From Oikopleura dioica (taxonomy: Eukaryota; Chordata; Appendicularia; Copelata; Oikopleuridae), in NCBI GenBank assembly GCA_907165135.1, contig OU015566.1, forward strand, positions 4,652,501-4,716,500: a stretch of DNA of 64,000 nucleotides, given 5' to 3'. Each line of letters opens with the position of its first letter. The stretch's first letter is position 1. Under the pieces are notes generated by a model. That model saw only the letters and a list, made by a program, of their open reading frames with translations, was not told where the DNA came from and made no database searches. Below are positions 46,221 through 56,869 of this stretch, piece after piece. A program made the position numbers and the translations under genes.

Positions 46221-46745
46221 ACTGAAGACAAAATTCTCATTTCTTTATATTCTTTCCTGCAAATAAAATGGAATTCTCCATAGAAAGCCATTAATCAGAA
46301 CCAGGGGTCGAAATCCGTTTTAAAAATTGAAAGTCTAGTCTAGGCTGGGCTGGGCGATTTTCCAGCCTTTTTAGGCTGCTAGTCTGGGCTGGGTATTTCG
46401 GGAAAATGAAAAGTCTAGGCTGGCCAAGGCTGACAGACTTAGTCTGTTTTAGGCTGAAAGTCTGCAACCTAAAAATTCATAAATTTGGTCAAGTCTGCGA
46501 CTTTAGTCTTGAGACTACCTTTTCTAGGCTCGTTAAAAATGGCCCATTTTAAAGAGGGTTAATATTCTAATTAATAATAGACTCGTTATTTGTCGAGGAT
46601 TTTTCTCAAATAAGCACTAGGTTACCTAGTCTAGGTAGAGAAATGTCCGAATTTTTCAGAAAAGTGAAAATTTTTACATATCGCTAAGTTATTCGTAGAG
46701 AAATCAGGATTATTTCGCGTACATGTAGGTAGGAAACATGGTCAA

Positions 46746-47240
46746 TACTGAAAATGGCACGAATGGCACGAATGGCACGAATGGCACGAAATCACTGAAA
46801 ATGGCACGAAAACAGAGACACATTTTTTTGCGAATTAACCTTGAGGAATATTATGAATTAAACGGATTTATTTGAAACGATAGTTATTAAACAACTTAAA
46901 AAGTTCATTAATCATGATCAAAATCAAAAAAAAAAAATTTGAAAATTTTTTAAATTGACCGCAAATTCAGGCCCAAAGAGATTATTTTTTGAGTGAAATT
47001 CCTCAATTTTGCCATTGTCATTGATAAAAAATTGAAATAATAGTGATTTTAGCATAAATGATCAATTTTTCATTGAATATTCAAGTAATAAACGCCCGCT
47101 CCGCGGGTTTAATGGGAGGAAACTCAAGGGTTGAAAAACAATAACAAAAAAGTCTCTAGAATTCTACTGAAAATGGCACGATGAAAAGACATGTTTTCGT
47201 GCCATTCGTGCCGTTCGTGCCATTCGTGCCATTTTCAGTA
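46746..47240. mobile_element. MITE with ATGGCACGA terminal repeats
   Basis: TACTGAAAATGGCACGAATG at the left and its complement at the right, each with about four copies of AATGGCACG. TA at both ends would fit a Tc1/mariner target. Non-coding interior. Confidence 0.65.
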
Positions 47241-47389
47241 CTGTCGGGAAACATCCCTGTATGATAAAAATCATGTCTGGTGCTTTCAAGGACTTTTCAA
47301 ATTTTCTTCCACCATTCATGCTTTGCCGCGAATTCCCAATGAATGGCGTCATTACTCCACCAACAGTGATGCTGCCGACGAGTGGAGGA

Positions 47390-48356
47390 CTCTCGCCCAA
47401 GTGGACTCTCGCCCAAGTGGACTCTCGCCCAAGTGGACTCCCGCCCAAGATGGACTCCCGCCCAAGTTGGGCGAGAGTCCTTTGGGCAAGAGTCCATGTA
47501 GAAATTTTCAACAATGAGAAACAGAAAGTTGGGCGAGAGTCCATCTTGGGCGAGAGTCCTCCACTCCAATTGTTAATGACTATTCAATGACAAAAGAAAG
47601 CAATGAGCTGTATGTAATAAATATGCAATGTACTTTATATAAATTAAAGTTAGGGTTAGGGGCACTGGGCAAAATGACAGAACAACCTTACCCGAGGGGG
47701 ATAGACTAGGGTTAGTTAGGGTTACTGAAGGTAACCCTAAGTAACGTAGACTAGACCCCGGCATCTTAGGACCTAAGGGGCGAAGCCCCGTAGTAAGGGC
47801 AATTAGATTTGATAATTTCTGATGAAAAGTGGTGCAGTAGGACTGACCTTCTCTTTCAACCTAGTCGAGGATTAGCACTTTTTGAGAGTTCCAGTTTTAT
47901 TAGCGAAGCGCAATATTTTTTCACATCAAAGAATTTATGCTTTCGTTTATCTTGCTGAACAAACCGAAACTGGAACTCTCGAAAAAGTGCTAATCTTCGA
48001 TAAGGTTGAAAGAGAAGGTCAGTCCTACTGCACCTCTTTTCAGCCAAAATTATCAAATCTAATTGCCTTACCGGGGCTTCGCCCTTAGGTCCTAAGATTC
48101 CGGGGTCTAGTCTAGGGTTACTTAGGGTTACCCTCGGGTAAGGTTGTTCTGTCATTTTGCCCAGTGCCCCTAACCCTAACTTAATTTATATAAAGTTCAT
48201 TGCATATATATTATATACAGCTCATTGCTTTCTTCTGTCATTGAATAGTCATTAACAATTGGAGTGGAGGACTCTCGCCCAAGTGGACTCTCGCCCAAGA
48301 TGGACTCTCGCCCAACTTTCTGTTTCTCATGGTTGAAAATTACCACATGGACTCTC
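47390..48356. mobile_element. Foldback with GACTCTCGCCCAAGTG repeats and telomere-like tract
   Basis: Arms about 47486-47895 and 47960-48356 are reverse complements, including GAGTGGAGGACTCTCGCCCA, a TTAGGGTTAGGGG tract and GGCGAAGCCCCG. A direct array of GACTCTCGCCCAAGTG precedes it at 47390-47470. The loop is only about 65 bp. No gene. Confidence 0.8.
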
Positions 48357-48547
48357 GACCAAAAGCTTATTTAACATACTAAAGACACTCCCTACATGGT
48401 TCAAAAGAGATAACCAAAATAGCTCAACTCTTAGACTAACCCGCTGAAAAGCGCTCCACAATAATGATGCAACGTCAAAAACCTGTGAATATTAAAAATT
48501 GATCATAAAAAATGAAAAATATTCGCCGGCATTTCGATAGTCTAGAT

Positions 48548-50358
48548 TAGGGTCAGGCATTTTCACGTGATCACCGCTGTACACGCTAAATTTTTTGGTT
48601 AGTAGCCTAGGGGTACTGATTACAAAAACATAGCGGCCCTCGCTTAACCCCACAACACCCTTACCATTTTAACCCATTTTCTGTTTTACTCGTTTTTTGC
48701 CAATTTGAAGGAGAAAAGGTATTTTTTCTCAATTTTATGCGTACAGAAATAATTATTTTATAATTTTTATAGAGCTAAAAGTTAAAAAATAATTTAACTT
48801 GGGATGCCTAAGGAAAAAACGACTTTTTTCCATAATAAAGACCATAAATAGGCAAAAAACAAGAATTATTTGACTTTTAATAACGATGGGTGTGGGTGGG
48901 GTTGGGGACATAATTGAGATTGATCAACTCAGTGTTCCAAGCCTTTGTCAAGCCCCTTAAATTTAAAAATAAAGGAACGGGGCTGAGACGGCCCGAAGGG
49001 CCGTCAAGCCCTTAAATTTAAAAATAAAGGAACGGGGCTGAGACGGCCCGAAGGGCCGTCAAGCCCCTTAAATTGAAAAATAAAGGAACGGGGCTGAGAC
49101 GGCCCGAAGGGCCGTCAAGCCCCTTAAATTTAAAAATAAAGGAACGGGGCTGAGACGGCCCGAAGGGCCGTCAAGCCCTTAAATTTAAAAATAAAGGAAC
49201 GGGGCTGAGACGGCCCGAAGGGCCGTCAAGCCCTTAAATTGAAAAATAAAGGAACGGGGCTGAGACGGCCCGAAGGGCCGTCAAGCCCTTAAATTGAAAA
49301 ATAAAGGAACGGGGCTGAGACGGCCCGAAGGGCCGTCAAGCCCTTAAATTGAAAAATAAAGGAACGGGGCTGAGACGGCCCGAAGGGCCGTCAAGCCCCT
49401 TAAATTGAAAAATAAAGGAACGGGGCTGAGACGGCCCGAAGGGCCGTCAAGCCCTTAAATTGAAAAATAAAGGAACGGGACTGAGACGGCCCGAAGGGCC
49501 GTCAAGCCCTTAAATTGAAAAATAAAGGAACGGGGCTGAGACGGCCCGAAGGGCCGTCAAGCCCTTAAATTGAAAAATAAAGGAACGGGGCTGAAACGGC
49601 CCGAAGGGCCGTCAAGCCCCTTAAATTGAAAAATAAAAGAACGGGGCTGAGACGGCCCGAAGGGCCGTCAAGCCCTTAAATTGAAAAATAAAGGAACGGG
49701 GCTGAGACGGCCCGAAGGGCCGTCAACCCCCTTAAATTGAAAAATAAAGGAACGGGGCTGAGACGGCCCGAAGGGCCGTCAAGCCCCTTAAATTGAAAAA
49801 TAAAGGAACGGGGCTGAGACGGCCCGAAGGGCCGTCAAGCCCCTTAAATTGAAAAATAAAGGAACGGGGCTGAGACGGCCCGAAGGGCCGTCAAGCCCTT
49901 AAATTGAAAAATAAAGGAACGGGGCTGAGACGGCCCGAAGGGCCGTCAAGCCCTTAAATTGAAAAATAAAGGAACGGGGCTGAGACGGCCCGAAGGGCCG
50001 TCAAGCCCTTAAATTGAAAAATAAAGGAACGGGGCTGAGACGGCCCGAAGGGCCGTCAAGCCCTTAAATTGAAAAATAAAGGAACGGGGCTGAGACGGCC
50101 CCCAGATATTGGTTGAGAATATATTTTTACTTATTTTTTTTATTTTTTTTTATTTTTGACACGTAAAAAACAATATTTACACTGAAAAAATCATTATTTT
50201 TATGAAAAATAGGGATTTTAGCAAATGGGTTAAAATATATAGGACGTTTTTTGGTTAAGTGAGGGCCGCTATGTTTTTTGTGATCAGTACCCCCCAGGCT
50301 ATCACCCAAAAAAATATTAGCGTGTACAGCGGTGATCACGTGAAAATGCCTGACCCTA
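48548..50358. mobile_element. Second hAT, nested, containing a satellite array
   Basis: GTCTAGAT at 48540-48547 and 50359-50366 flanks termini TAGGGTCAGGCATTTTCACG and the exact complement CGTGAAAATGCCTGACCCTA. The inverted similarity continues for about 120 bp (GATCACCGCTGTACACGCT, AGCGGCCCTC). TAGGG ends plus 8-bp duplication indicate hAT. Its centre is the 55-bp satellite. Confidence 0.9.
48950..50105 (+). repeat. 55/56-bp satellite, about 20 copies
   Basis: Unit: AAATTGAAAAATAAAGGAACGGGG (abridged: AAATTGAAAAATAAAGGAAC, then GGGGCTGAGACGGCCCGAAG, then GGCCGTCAAGCCCCTT). Copies are more than 95% alike by eye, differing mainly in three or four C before TTAAAT and in TTT/TTG. Each holds the perfect hairpin GACGGCCC-GAA-GGGCCGTC. 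The last copy breaks off after GAGACGGCCC. Confidence 0.95.
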
Positions 50359-50758
50359 GTCTAGATAAAAACCAAAAAAAAAGTCTGGAAAAGGACAATT
50401 TAAGTCTCCGCAAGGCTGACAGCCTTAACAGCCTAATTTGATTTAGTCTGTAGTCTGCAGACTTTTAAGTCTAGGCTGGGCTGAAAACGAGCCTAATTTA
50501 GGATGCGATTTTTGGTAGTCTGTTAGTCTGGCAGCCTTAACCTAGACAGACTAAGACTTTAGGCTGGACAGACTAGTCTGTTTCGACCCCTGATCAGAAC
50601 GTCTTCAAAATTTCCTCAATTTTCTTTTTTTCTCTAATTTAAGAGCTTAGGTGTCTATTTTCCACGATTCTCGTGCTCTTGAAACCGATAAGAGATTATG
50701 CTCTAGAATTTCAGCCGGCAATCAATTTCAAGCACGCGCTTATCATGCGCTCTCGGAG

Positions 50759-50765
50759 TATAAAA
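50759..50765 (+). promoter_or_regulatory. TATA box
   Basis: TATAAAA 82 bp before the start codon of the NQ/EQ repeat gene, 160 bp after the end of the hAT insertion. Confidence 0.65.
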
Positions 50766-50846
50766 AGGGAAGATAAATTTTGAACCTCACTTTTTCTATT
50801 CGAAAGTCAATTTTGATAATTCGAGAGAATTGAATAAAAATAAAAA

Positions 50847-51475
50847 ATGAAGATCTTTGCCTTCCTTTATGCTTCCGCCTTGGCGTACCCTCAGCTTTCG
50901 AACCAAACTGAGCAAGTCTCGAACCAGGTCGAACAAGAAACGAATCAAGTTGAGCAAGTTTCGGACCAAATCGAACAGGTAAAAGCTTCTTAAAAGAAAT
51001 ATTTGCTGATAAGATTAAGATTTCGAACCAAACTGAACAAGAATCGAACCAAGTCGAGCAAGTGAGCAATCAAGTTCCCCAGGTAAAATAAGGATGGTGT
51101 CTGGAAACGACAAAAATTTCGACAAATTTTGCGTGGGGGCTACTTGGCTGCTGATTGGCTTGTTTGCCAAATCAAGGCTTCTGATTCGTTTAAAATTTAC
51201 ACGCAAAATTGGTCGAAATTTTTGTCGGTTCCAGACACCTTACCGTAAAATTTTTCGTAAAAACAAATTTCAGAATTTTTGATTAATTCATCATTTTTTC
51301 CTATAAAAATCGATAATTTGACTCTTCAACTCATGAAAAAATCTAGATCTCGAACCAAACGGAACAAGAAACCAACCAGGTGGAACAAGTCAGCGACCAA
51401 TATCCACAAGAATCTGACCAAGTCGAGTACTACGAACAGCAGTACCCACAAGGAAATGGAACTCAAGGTTATTAA
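50847..51475 (+). CDS. Secreted NQ/EQ repeat protein
   Basis: Exons 50847-50978, 51020-51082 and 51347-51475, all phase 0; 107 residues. MKIFAFLYASALA is a signal peptide. The mature protein is almost entirely a seven-residue-type repeat, SNQTEQVSNQVEQETNQVEQ, varied as VSDQIEQ and ISNQTEQ; each exon restarts with ISNQTEQ, so exons duplicated with the repeat. The tail is Tyr/Gln-rich (YYEQQYPQGNGTQGY). There are N-glycosylation sites (NQT). No Cys. Probably an extruded structural or matrix protein. Intron 2 holds the short palindromic MITE (51088-51243). AATAAA near 51490. Confidence 0.85.
51088..51243. mobile_element. Short palindromic MITE, intronic copy 3
   Basis: Same family as 36337-36490 and 38281-38448: GGTGTCTGGAAACGACAAAA at the left, TTTTTGTCGGTTCCAGACAC at the right. 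It makes up most of the second intron of the NQ/EQ repeat gene. Confidence 0.8.
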
Positions 51476-51534
51476 CTTCATCTTCCAAGAAATAAATAAA
51501 TAAAGAATTTCAAAAAACTATCTGAATTTTATTT

Positions 51535-52500
51535 CTACTTAAAAAGTGCTAAGATAATCATGAAAACAGTAGTGCTGAAAATTGATTTTGTTGCATCACT
51601 TTTAATTGTCTCTGTCTTCTTCGTTGTCTTTTCAGGCTTTGTTTTGGCAATATTTTCCTCTTCGCAAATACCATGAGATGTCATTGGAGCATTTCGTCGT
51701 CCTCGGTACTCGTAAAGATCGTAGCCGTCGTCTTAAAGGTCAATTATAAACAATCACGATTAAGGACCCCCGTCAACAATTTTCCTCAAAAAATCTAAAA
51801 TTTCAAAAAGCCATATTTTGGCTTCATAGTGCGCGGCGCACTATGCGCCTTAAAGTTCAATTTATCATAAAAACTTGTTCGGAGCATTTTTTGACCAATA
51901 AAAACCTAAATTTTTAGCAAAATCGGGACTTTTTCGTCATTTTTCGTCAGAAAGTCCGATTTTCAAACGCGATTTTGAGGGTGTTAGAGTCGAGATAGAC
52001 CCCCAAAAATGAAGCCTCAAAATCGTTCTTTTGACTTGTAGAGTCCTTTTCCGGGGTCAAAATTTCGAAATTCCGAAAATAGATTTTTCGAAAATTGTTG
52101 ACGGGGGCCCTTAAAGCTTTTTTTGCTTACTCAAGCTGTTTTTGCTGTTTTCCATGTCAAGCCAGGATTGATAGGATTCCCAAGAATCGAAAGTCTGGCA
52201 CCTCCACATTCCATCATTTGTTGTGCATAGGTCCCCATCTGCATCAGTCGTCGATTGTTGTTCAGTCGTCACTGCGGCGGCTTCCGTTGTCGTTGTTGTT
52301 GTTGGCTTGCCTGTTGTTGCCGGAATGATTTCTTGGGAAATCTCATGAGTGCAGTTTTGAACCCTTTTTTGAGTTTTCGATCGAATAAAAATTTCTCTAC
52401 GAAAAAATTAAACTCATTTCCTATCGAGATAATCCGCTAAATGATCGTGAGCTCGAACAAGAACAAGAAAAGTTATCACGAAAATCGACGCTTTCAACAT
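51535..52500 (-). CDS. Thr-rich mucin-like surface protein with GPI-type tail
   Basis: Start at 52500: MLKASIFVITFLVLVRAHDH, a signal peptide. The main exon (about 52345 to 52132) gives CTHEISQEIIPATTGKP, a TTTTTTEAAAVTTEQQSTTD mucin-like run and CTTNDGMWRCQTF. The last exon (51535-51731) gives YDLYEYRGRR, KPEKTTKKTETIKSDATKS and a C-terminal hydrophobic stretch IFSTTVFMIILALF before the stop, as in GPI-anchored proteins. Phase between the last two exons agrees (AAC codon split). The junction from the signal exon to the main exon is not resolved. The intron 51732-52131 is mostly a MITE. Confidence 0.7.
51760..52115. mobile_element. TTAA MITE family GACCCCCGTCAACAATTTT, copy 1
   Basis: TTAAGGACCCCCGTCAACAA at the left and TTGTTGACGGGGGCCCTTAA at the right, with arms of well over 30 bp. 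Copies at 53734-54077 and from 63740 to the right edge; a fragment without clear ends at 53040-53300. Confidence 0.85.
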
Positions 52501-53638
52501 TTTTTTCGCGAAAAATGAAGACCCAACTGAAATCTTGGTTAGGTTTTTTACAACTCAGGAAAAGTCAGCTTATCAAAAATGACAGCTTTTGAAAATGGCG
52601 CGATTTTCAAGCCAAAACTGAGTTCCCTCAAGAATGTTAAGAACTGAACTTTGAATATTTGCGGCTAAAAGTGATGATTTTTTGAATCACGTATTAGCAA
52701 TTAGAATTTATTTCCTAATTTCAAATAATTTTGTTCAAAACTCCATTAGTTATTGTCCAAACAGTTCAAACTATCGTGCAAGCAGAGTGGCGACATAATT
52801 CTTTGAACGTGATCAAGTACTGGGTATCCAGTCTTGCTAAAATCATTGATTAGCCCGAAGCTACGGAAGCAGACCCTCTCTCTTGTTATAGAAGCGTCGA
52901 TTCGGTATTCGGCTTAAGAAAGAAAAAGACGGGATTTCGTAGAAGAACTCATTAATAATAACAAGAATAAATGATATAAATAAATTAAAGGATAAATCAA
53001 AAATGGAAATTTTTACAAAAACCATAGTTCTGGTTGTTTATGCGTCCTAAGAGCTTCAAAAACTTGATAAAAAATTTTAAACCAAGAAAAGTCAATATTT
53101 TTGCCAAAATCTCGAAGAATTTCTTTCCGGGGTCAAAATTTCGAAATACTGAATTTTGATTTCGAAAAATCAGATCTCGGAATTTTAAAATTTCGACCCC
53201 GGAAATGGATTCAACGGATAAAAAAAAAAAGATTTTGAGGCGCCATTCTTTTGGGGTCTTTCTCGACTCCTTCACCCCCAAAATCGCATTTGAAAGAAAT
53301 AAGATAATATATATATTGTATATATAATATATCTAGTAGAAAAAAAGTGTTATAAAGAAAAACTTCCGGAATTGTCCGTTTTGTCTTATTCATATTATGA
53401 TGATTCATAGACGTTGAGGATAATGTAAGTTTTAATAATTTTGAATAATTCACACGCACATTTTTTTTCTTGACCGAATTACGAAATTTACCCTTCTACG
53501 TGAGTAGCAGAATTCTCATAAAATAACGTAGAAAATACGAAAACGGCGCTATAGAGCTCACCACGCGGTTGATTACTTGCTGTTTAAATACCGCTCTCAC
53601 TCGATAAATTTATCTTTTGAGAGAAAAGCTAAAAAAAG
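52501..53638. other. Intergenic, MITE fragment
   Basis: 53040-53300 is a diverged interior of the GACCCCCGTCAAC MITE family. A short AT microsatellite is at 53308-53330. No gene seen. Confidence 0.45.
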
Positions 53639-55758
53639 ATGAAGGTAAGATTTATTATCGCAAGGCGAATGAAAAATTGATTTGTGAAAAAAAATTATTT
53701 TATTAATCGCAATTTTTACGAAAAAATCAGAAATTATGGACCCCCCCGTCAACAATTTTGGAAAAATCTATTTTCGGAAATTCAGAATTTTGACCCCGGA
53801 AATGGATTCTACAGGTCAAAAAACGATTTTGAGGCTTCAATTTTTGGGGGTCTATCTCGACTCTAAGACCCTCAAAATCGCGTTTGAAAATCGGACTTTT
53901 TGACGAAAAATGACGAAAAAGTCCCAATTTTGCTATAATTTGAGATTTTTACTGGTCAAAAAGTGCTCCGAACAAGTTTTTATGATGTATTGAACTTCCA
54001 GTTACACTAAGAAGCAAAAATATGGCTATTTTGAAATTTTCGATTTTTCGAGAAAAATTGTTGACGGGGGTCCTTAAAAACTCCCTAAGTGAACCATGTT
54101 TAAATTTTCATTAAGATTCTTGCGACAGCTCTTGGCACAGCCGCCACTGCCCAATCCTTGGATGATCGAGGTTCGGTCACTGCTTGGGTCGCGATCGAAG
54201 ATGCCTACAGCAGTCTCTACGACGCGATTTTGAGCGCGTACTCGGGTACAAACATTGGTTCCAGGAAGGCCAATCGTTTTCGTGATTTCTACAACAAAGT
54301 GAACAATTTTCCTTCCCGAGTTTCCGATTCCTGCGCCAATTTCGCTGGCTCTGGCGATCCAAACGCTTTCGTCTTTCCACACTACGACGAGAACGACATC
54401 TGTCACTCCCTCAACAATCTCATTGCATCTATCATGAGCTTTCACGATGCGTTTGTGTGCATGGACGGTCTCAGCGGATATGCTCCGCAAAGAATGATCC
54501 ATCTCATTCATCGCCAGCGCTCGATGCTCTTCAATAGAAAATTCAAGCAGCTCAATTGCGATCTTCCTCTCGCACCCACCCCTGCTCCTTGCGAATCCGA
54601 TCCTTGTGACGGCCTCGAAAACTGCGAAACTTTCATCAACGGCTGCACCTTCTTCCCCGTCCGAAACAATCTTGTTTCCACTGTCCAATCGGCACTCGAC
54701 TACAAGTTCTCTGCTGAAGTACTTTGCAACGCGGAGCCTAATGGAAGCTTCTACAATCTTTTCCACGTCACACGAGGTGGAGATTATGGAGAAGTTGGCG
54801 ATCGAACATTCGCTCTTTGGCAAAACTTCTTTGGCGGCCTCCAATTGAGTGTCAACGATGCTGACAGCAGCTATGGTCAAAGATTAGACGCTTTCTCTTG
54901 CAGCTATGGCGAATGGGAAACGTACTCGGTGGAAGTGAGACAGATTTCCGGAAGTGGAGATGTTGAGTACGTTACGAAAATTGGAGATACGACACTTCAC
55001 TCGTCGCGGTACAGCGCTTCCGCGCTTCCAGCTGGTTTGGATCTCCAAGTCTTCGTCGCCAGTGACTTCAACAATGCCGCCACTAACTACGGCCTCCGCA
55101 ATTTCTACTACCAGACTTTCGATCCCTGCGCAACCAGAACCGATCCATGCACCGATCTCGCCAGCTGCACCACAGTTGTCGATAGCTGCGAATTCAACCC
55201 AGTCGACAATGTTGCGAAGACCGTCGTTAGCGCTGCTGCGAATTACAAGGTTTCCGCCGACATTTTGTGCCCTGATAGAAACGCATGGACTAACATGGTT
55301 CATCTCACCAGCGATCCAGGCGCATTCGACGACACAAGCTATGCTGGAAATCGACAATTTACGGTGAAAAAATCGCCAGATGCTGGATCCATGGAAGTCA
55401 GTTTCCACGACCCGAATTGGACGAACAAGAGGTATTACTTCAGGCAACTATGCACTGTTGGCGAATGGAATACATACTCGCTGGAAGTGAATCAAGTCGA
55501 AGGTGATCCATCGACGCTGCGTTGGATTTTCAGATTTGACGGCACACAGAGCAGGGTTCTCGATAAAGCAAAGCTCTTGATTGAGTCAATCGAGGATTGA
55601 TTAAGCACGTTAATTATTCGTCGAAAACCCTGATAAAGATAAGGACGGGCACAAACACCCTCAGCGGAGCGTACACAAGCGGCGATCTCAACGCTTTTGT
55701 TTACGATCTCCTACCGAACTCTGTTCGAAACTTCTCCTACCAAACCTTCGACAATTGA
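53639..55758 (+). CDS. Secreted protein with two tandem beta-rich domains, larvacean type
   Basis: Exons 53639-53644, 54116-55555 and 55639-55758, all phase 0; 521 residues. As in the large Cys-rich gene, exon 1 holds only Met-Lys and exon 2 completes the signal peptide (ILATALGTAATAQ). Residues about 20-150 are an all-helical Cys-containing part. Two similar domains follow, each starting CETFINGCTFFPV or CTTVVDSCEFNPV and containing W-x-TYSVEV or W-x-TYSLEV and ending FYYQTFD or FSYQTFDN. This looks like a LamG/jelly-roll-type fold; no named family was recognised. The last exon supplies the end of the second domain, which confirms the splice. Reading through the second intron would stop at 55600 with a non-homologous tail. 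Confidence 0.8.
53734..54077. mobile_element. TTAA MITE family GACCCCCGTCAACAATTTT, copy 2
   Basis: Left end TTAT (changed from TTAA) then GGACCCCCCCGTCAACAATT, right end ATTGTTGACGGGGGTCCTTAA in inverse match. It fills most of the first intron of the secreted-protein gene. Confidence 0.8.
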
Positions 55759-55956
55759 AGATCCAGCCGTCGACCGGTCAAACTTCTGACCAACCGCGAT
55801 CTCAGCGCGATCGTCTCTCATAAAATTTTTTGTGCTGTTCCCTTGTTTCGGAGTTTTCAATTTCTGAATTTGAAAAAAGATCAAATTCTTGAAAATTCTT
55901 TCTCCTGTTTTCTCTTTAAATCAAAATATAATCTCTGTTTTATCAATTTCTCAAAA

Positions 55957-56087
55957 AGTGACACCCTTAAGTTTTTTTATTCGAGAGATAATTTAAGTTG
56001 ATCTCCTTCTTTTCGACCAAATTTTTGTATAAAATTATTCTTTAAAATGGCTGAAAATGCTAAAAAAAACCTTAAGGGTGTCACTGT
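55957..56087. mobile_element. Palindromic MITE GTGACACCCTTAA, copy 1
   Basis: AGTGACACCCTTAAGTTTTT and the complement AAACCTTAAGGGTGTCACT. A second copy at 63009-63190 has longer perfect arms. Confidence 0.75.
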
Positions 56088-56499
56088 GAAAACTCAAAAA
56101 CGGAGTAATCTCGTCGTTTTTTAATTTAAAAAAAAAAGTTCTCTGCTTCATTTATCTTATAATCAATACATTTAAACCTTAAGGCTAGGGTGGTCGATTT
56201 GGCCCAAAGCAGGGCTCATAAACTCTGGACTTGTGAATGCCAGAGTACCCCATAATAGCTTTAAATAGAGATCCATCCTAGATCTTATGAACTTATGAAG
56301 GAATTTTTTTATTCTTTATCAAGTATTCCAAAATTTCAAGGCATTTTATTTCATAAATCTGGTTTAATCAATCAGTTCCATCTATACATTTCTCCGCAGC
56401 AAATAATAATAATCCATCTCATCTCTTCTGATCCACTCTTAGACGAGCAGCCATTATCGCTCCCGACCTCCTTTTTCGTTTCAATCTGAGAAATGAAAG

Positions 56500-56766
56500 A
56501 TGAGAGACACGCTCCTTTCGAACGAAAATCTTTTTCTGCTCCAGAATTTTACTTTTGCACTGATTTTAGCCACGGTTTCAATTACGGTATCAAAATTTCT
56601 GTTAAAAAAATACTTGCGAAGCCGGGAAAGCAATCTTTTTCTGCGTCTTTATGCTGATGAACTACCTAAGAATGACAGTAAGCGACGTCTTGAAATTTCT
56701 TCTCGAAATCGCGCGGATCAGCCGTCAAAAGACATTTCTTGCAAGTTCACTTCAGCCACGTTATGA
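56500..56766 (+). CDS. Small single-pass membrane protein
   Basis: 88 residues starting MRDTLLSNENLFLLQ with one hydrophobic span (TFALILATVSITVSKFLL) followed by a basic cytosolic part (KKYLRSRESN, SKRRLEISSRNR). AATAAA 12 bp after the stop. It ends 100 bp from the 3' end of the convergent Frizzled gene. No family recognised; small size makes it uncertain. Confidence 0.45.
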   Translation: MRDTLLSNENLFLLQNFTFALILATVSITVSKFLLKKYLRSRESNLFLRLYADELPKNDSKRRLEISSRNRADQPSKDISCKFTSATL

Positions 56767-56869
56767 GCTCATTTTCTGAGAATAAAGAAATGGATCGATA
56801 ACCAATTTATTAAAACACAAGTTGAGGTAAGAATGGAAACAGCTCAAACAATAAATAAACATTCAAACT

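Larger units (their letters stand above)
46302..50592. mobile_element. hAT element, 4.3 kb, carrying nested repeats
   Basis: ATCAGAAC stands at 46294-46301 and again at 50593-50600, directly outside termini CAGGGGTCGAAA and TTTCGACCCCTG. Both ends continue in GTCTAGTCTGGCT-type repeats (46330-46520 and 50390-50580). No transposase gene is present. The interior consists of other elements: 46746-47240, 47390-48356 and 48548-50358. It was inserted 80 bp after the stop of the large Cys-rich gene. Confidence 0.9.

Noticed and set aside
48950-50105. Row of rho-independent terminators
   Set aside because: GC hairpins recur every 55 bp within a satellite inside a hAT element of a eukaryote, not after genes.
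54074-55447. Minus-strand frames of 268 and 187 codons
   Set aside because: Opposite-strand shadows of the secreted two-domain gene.
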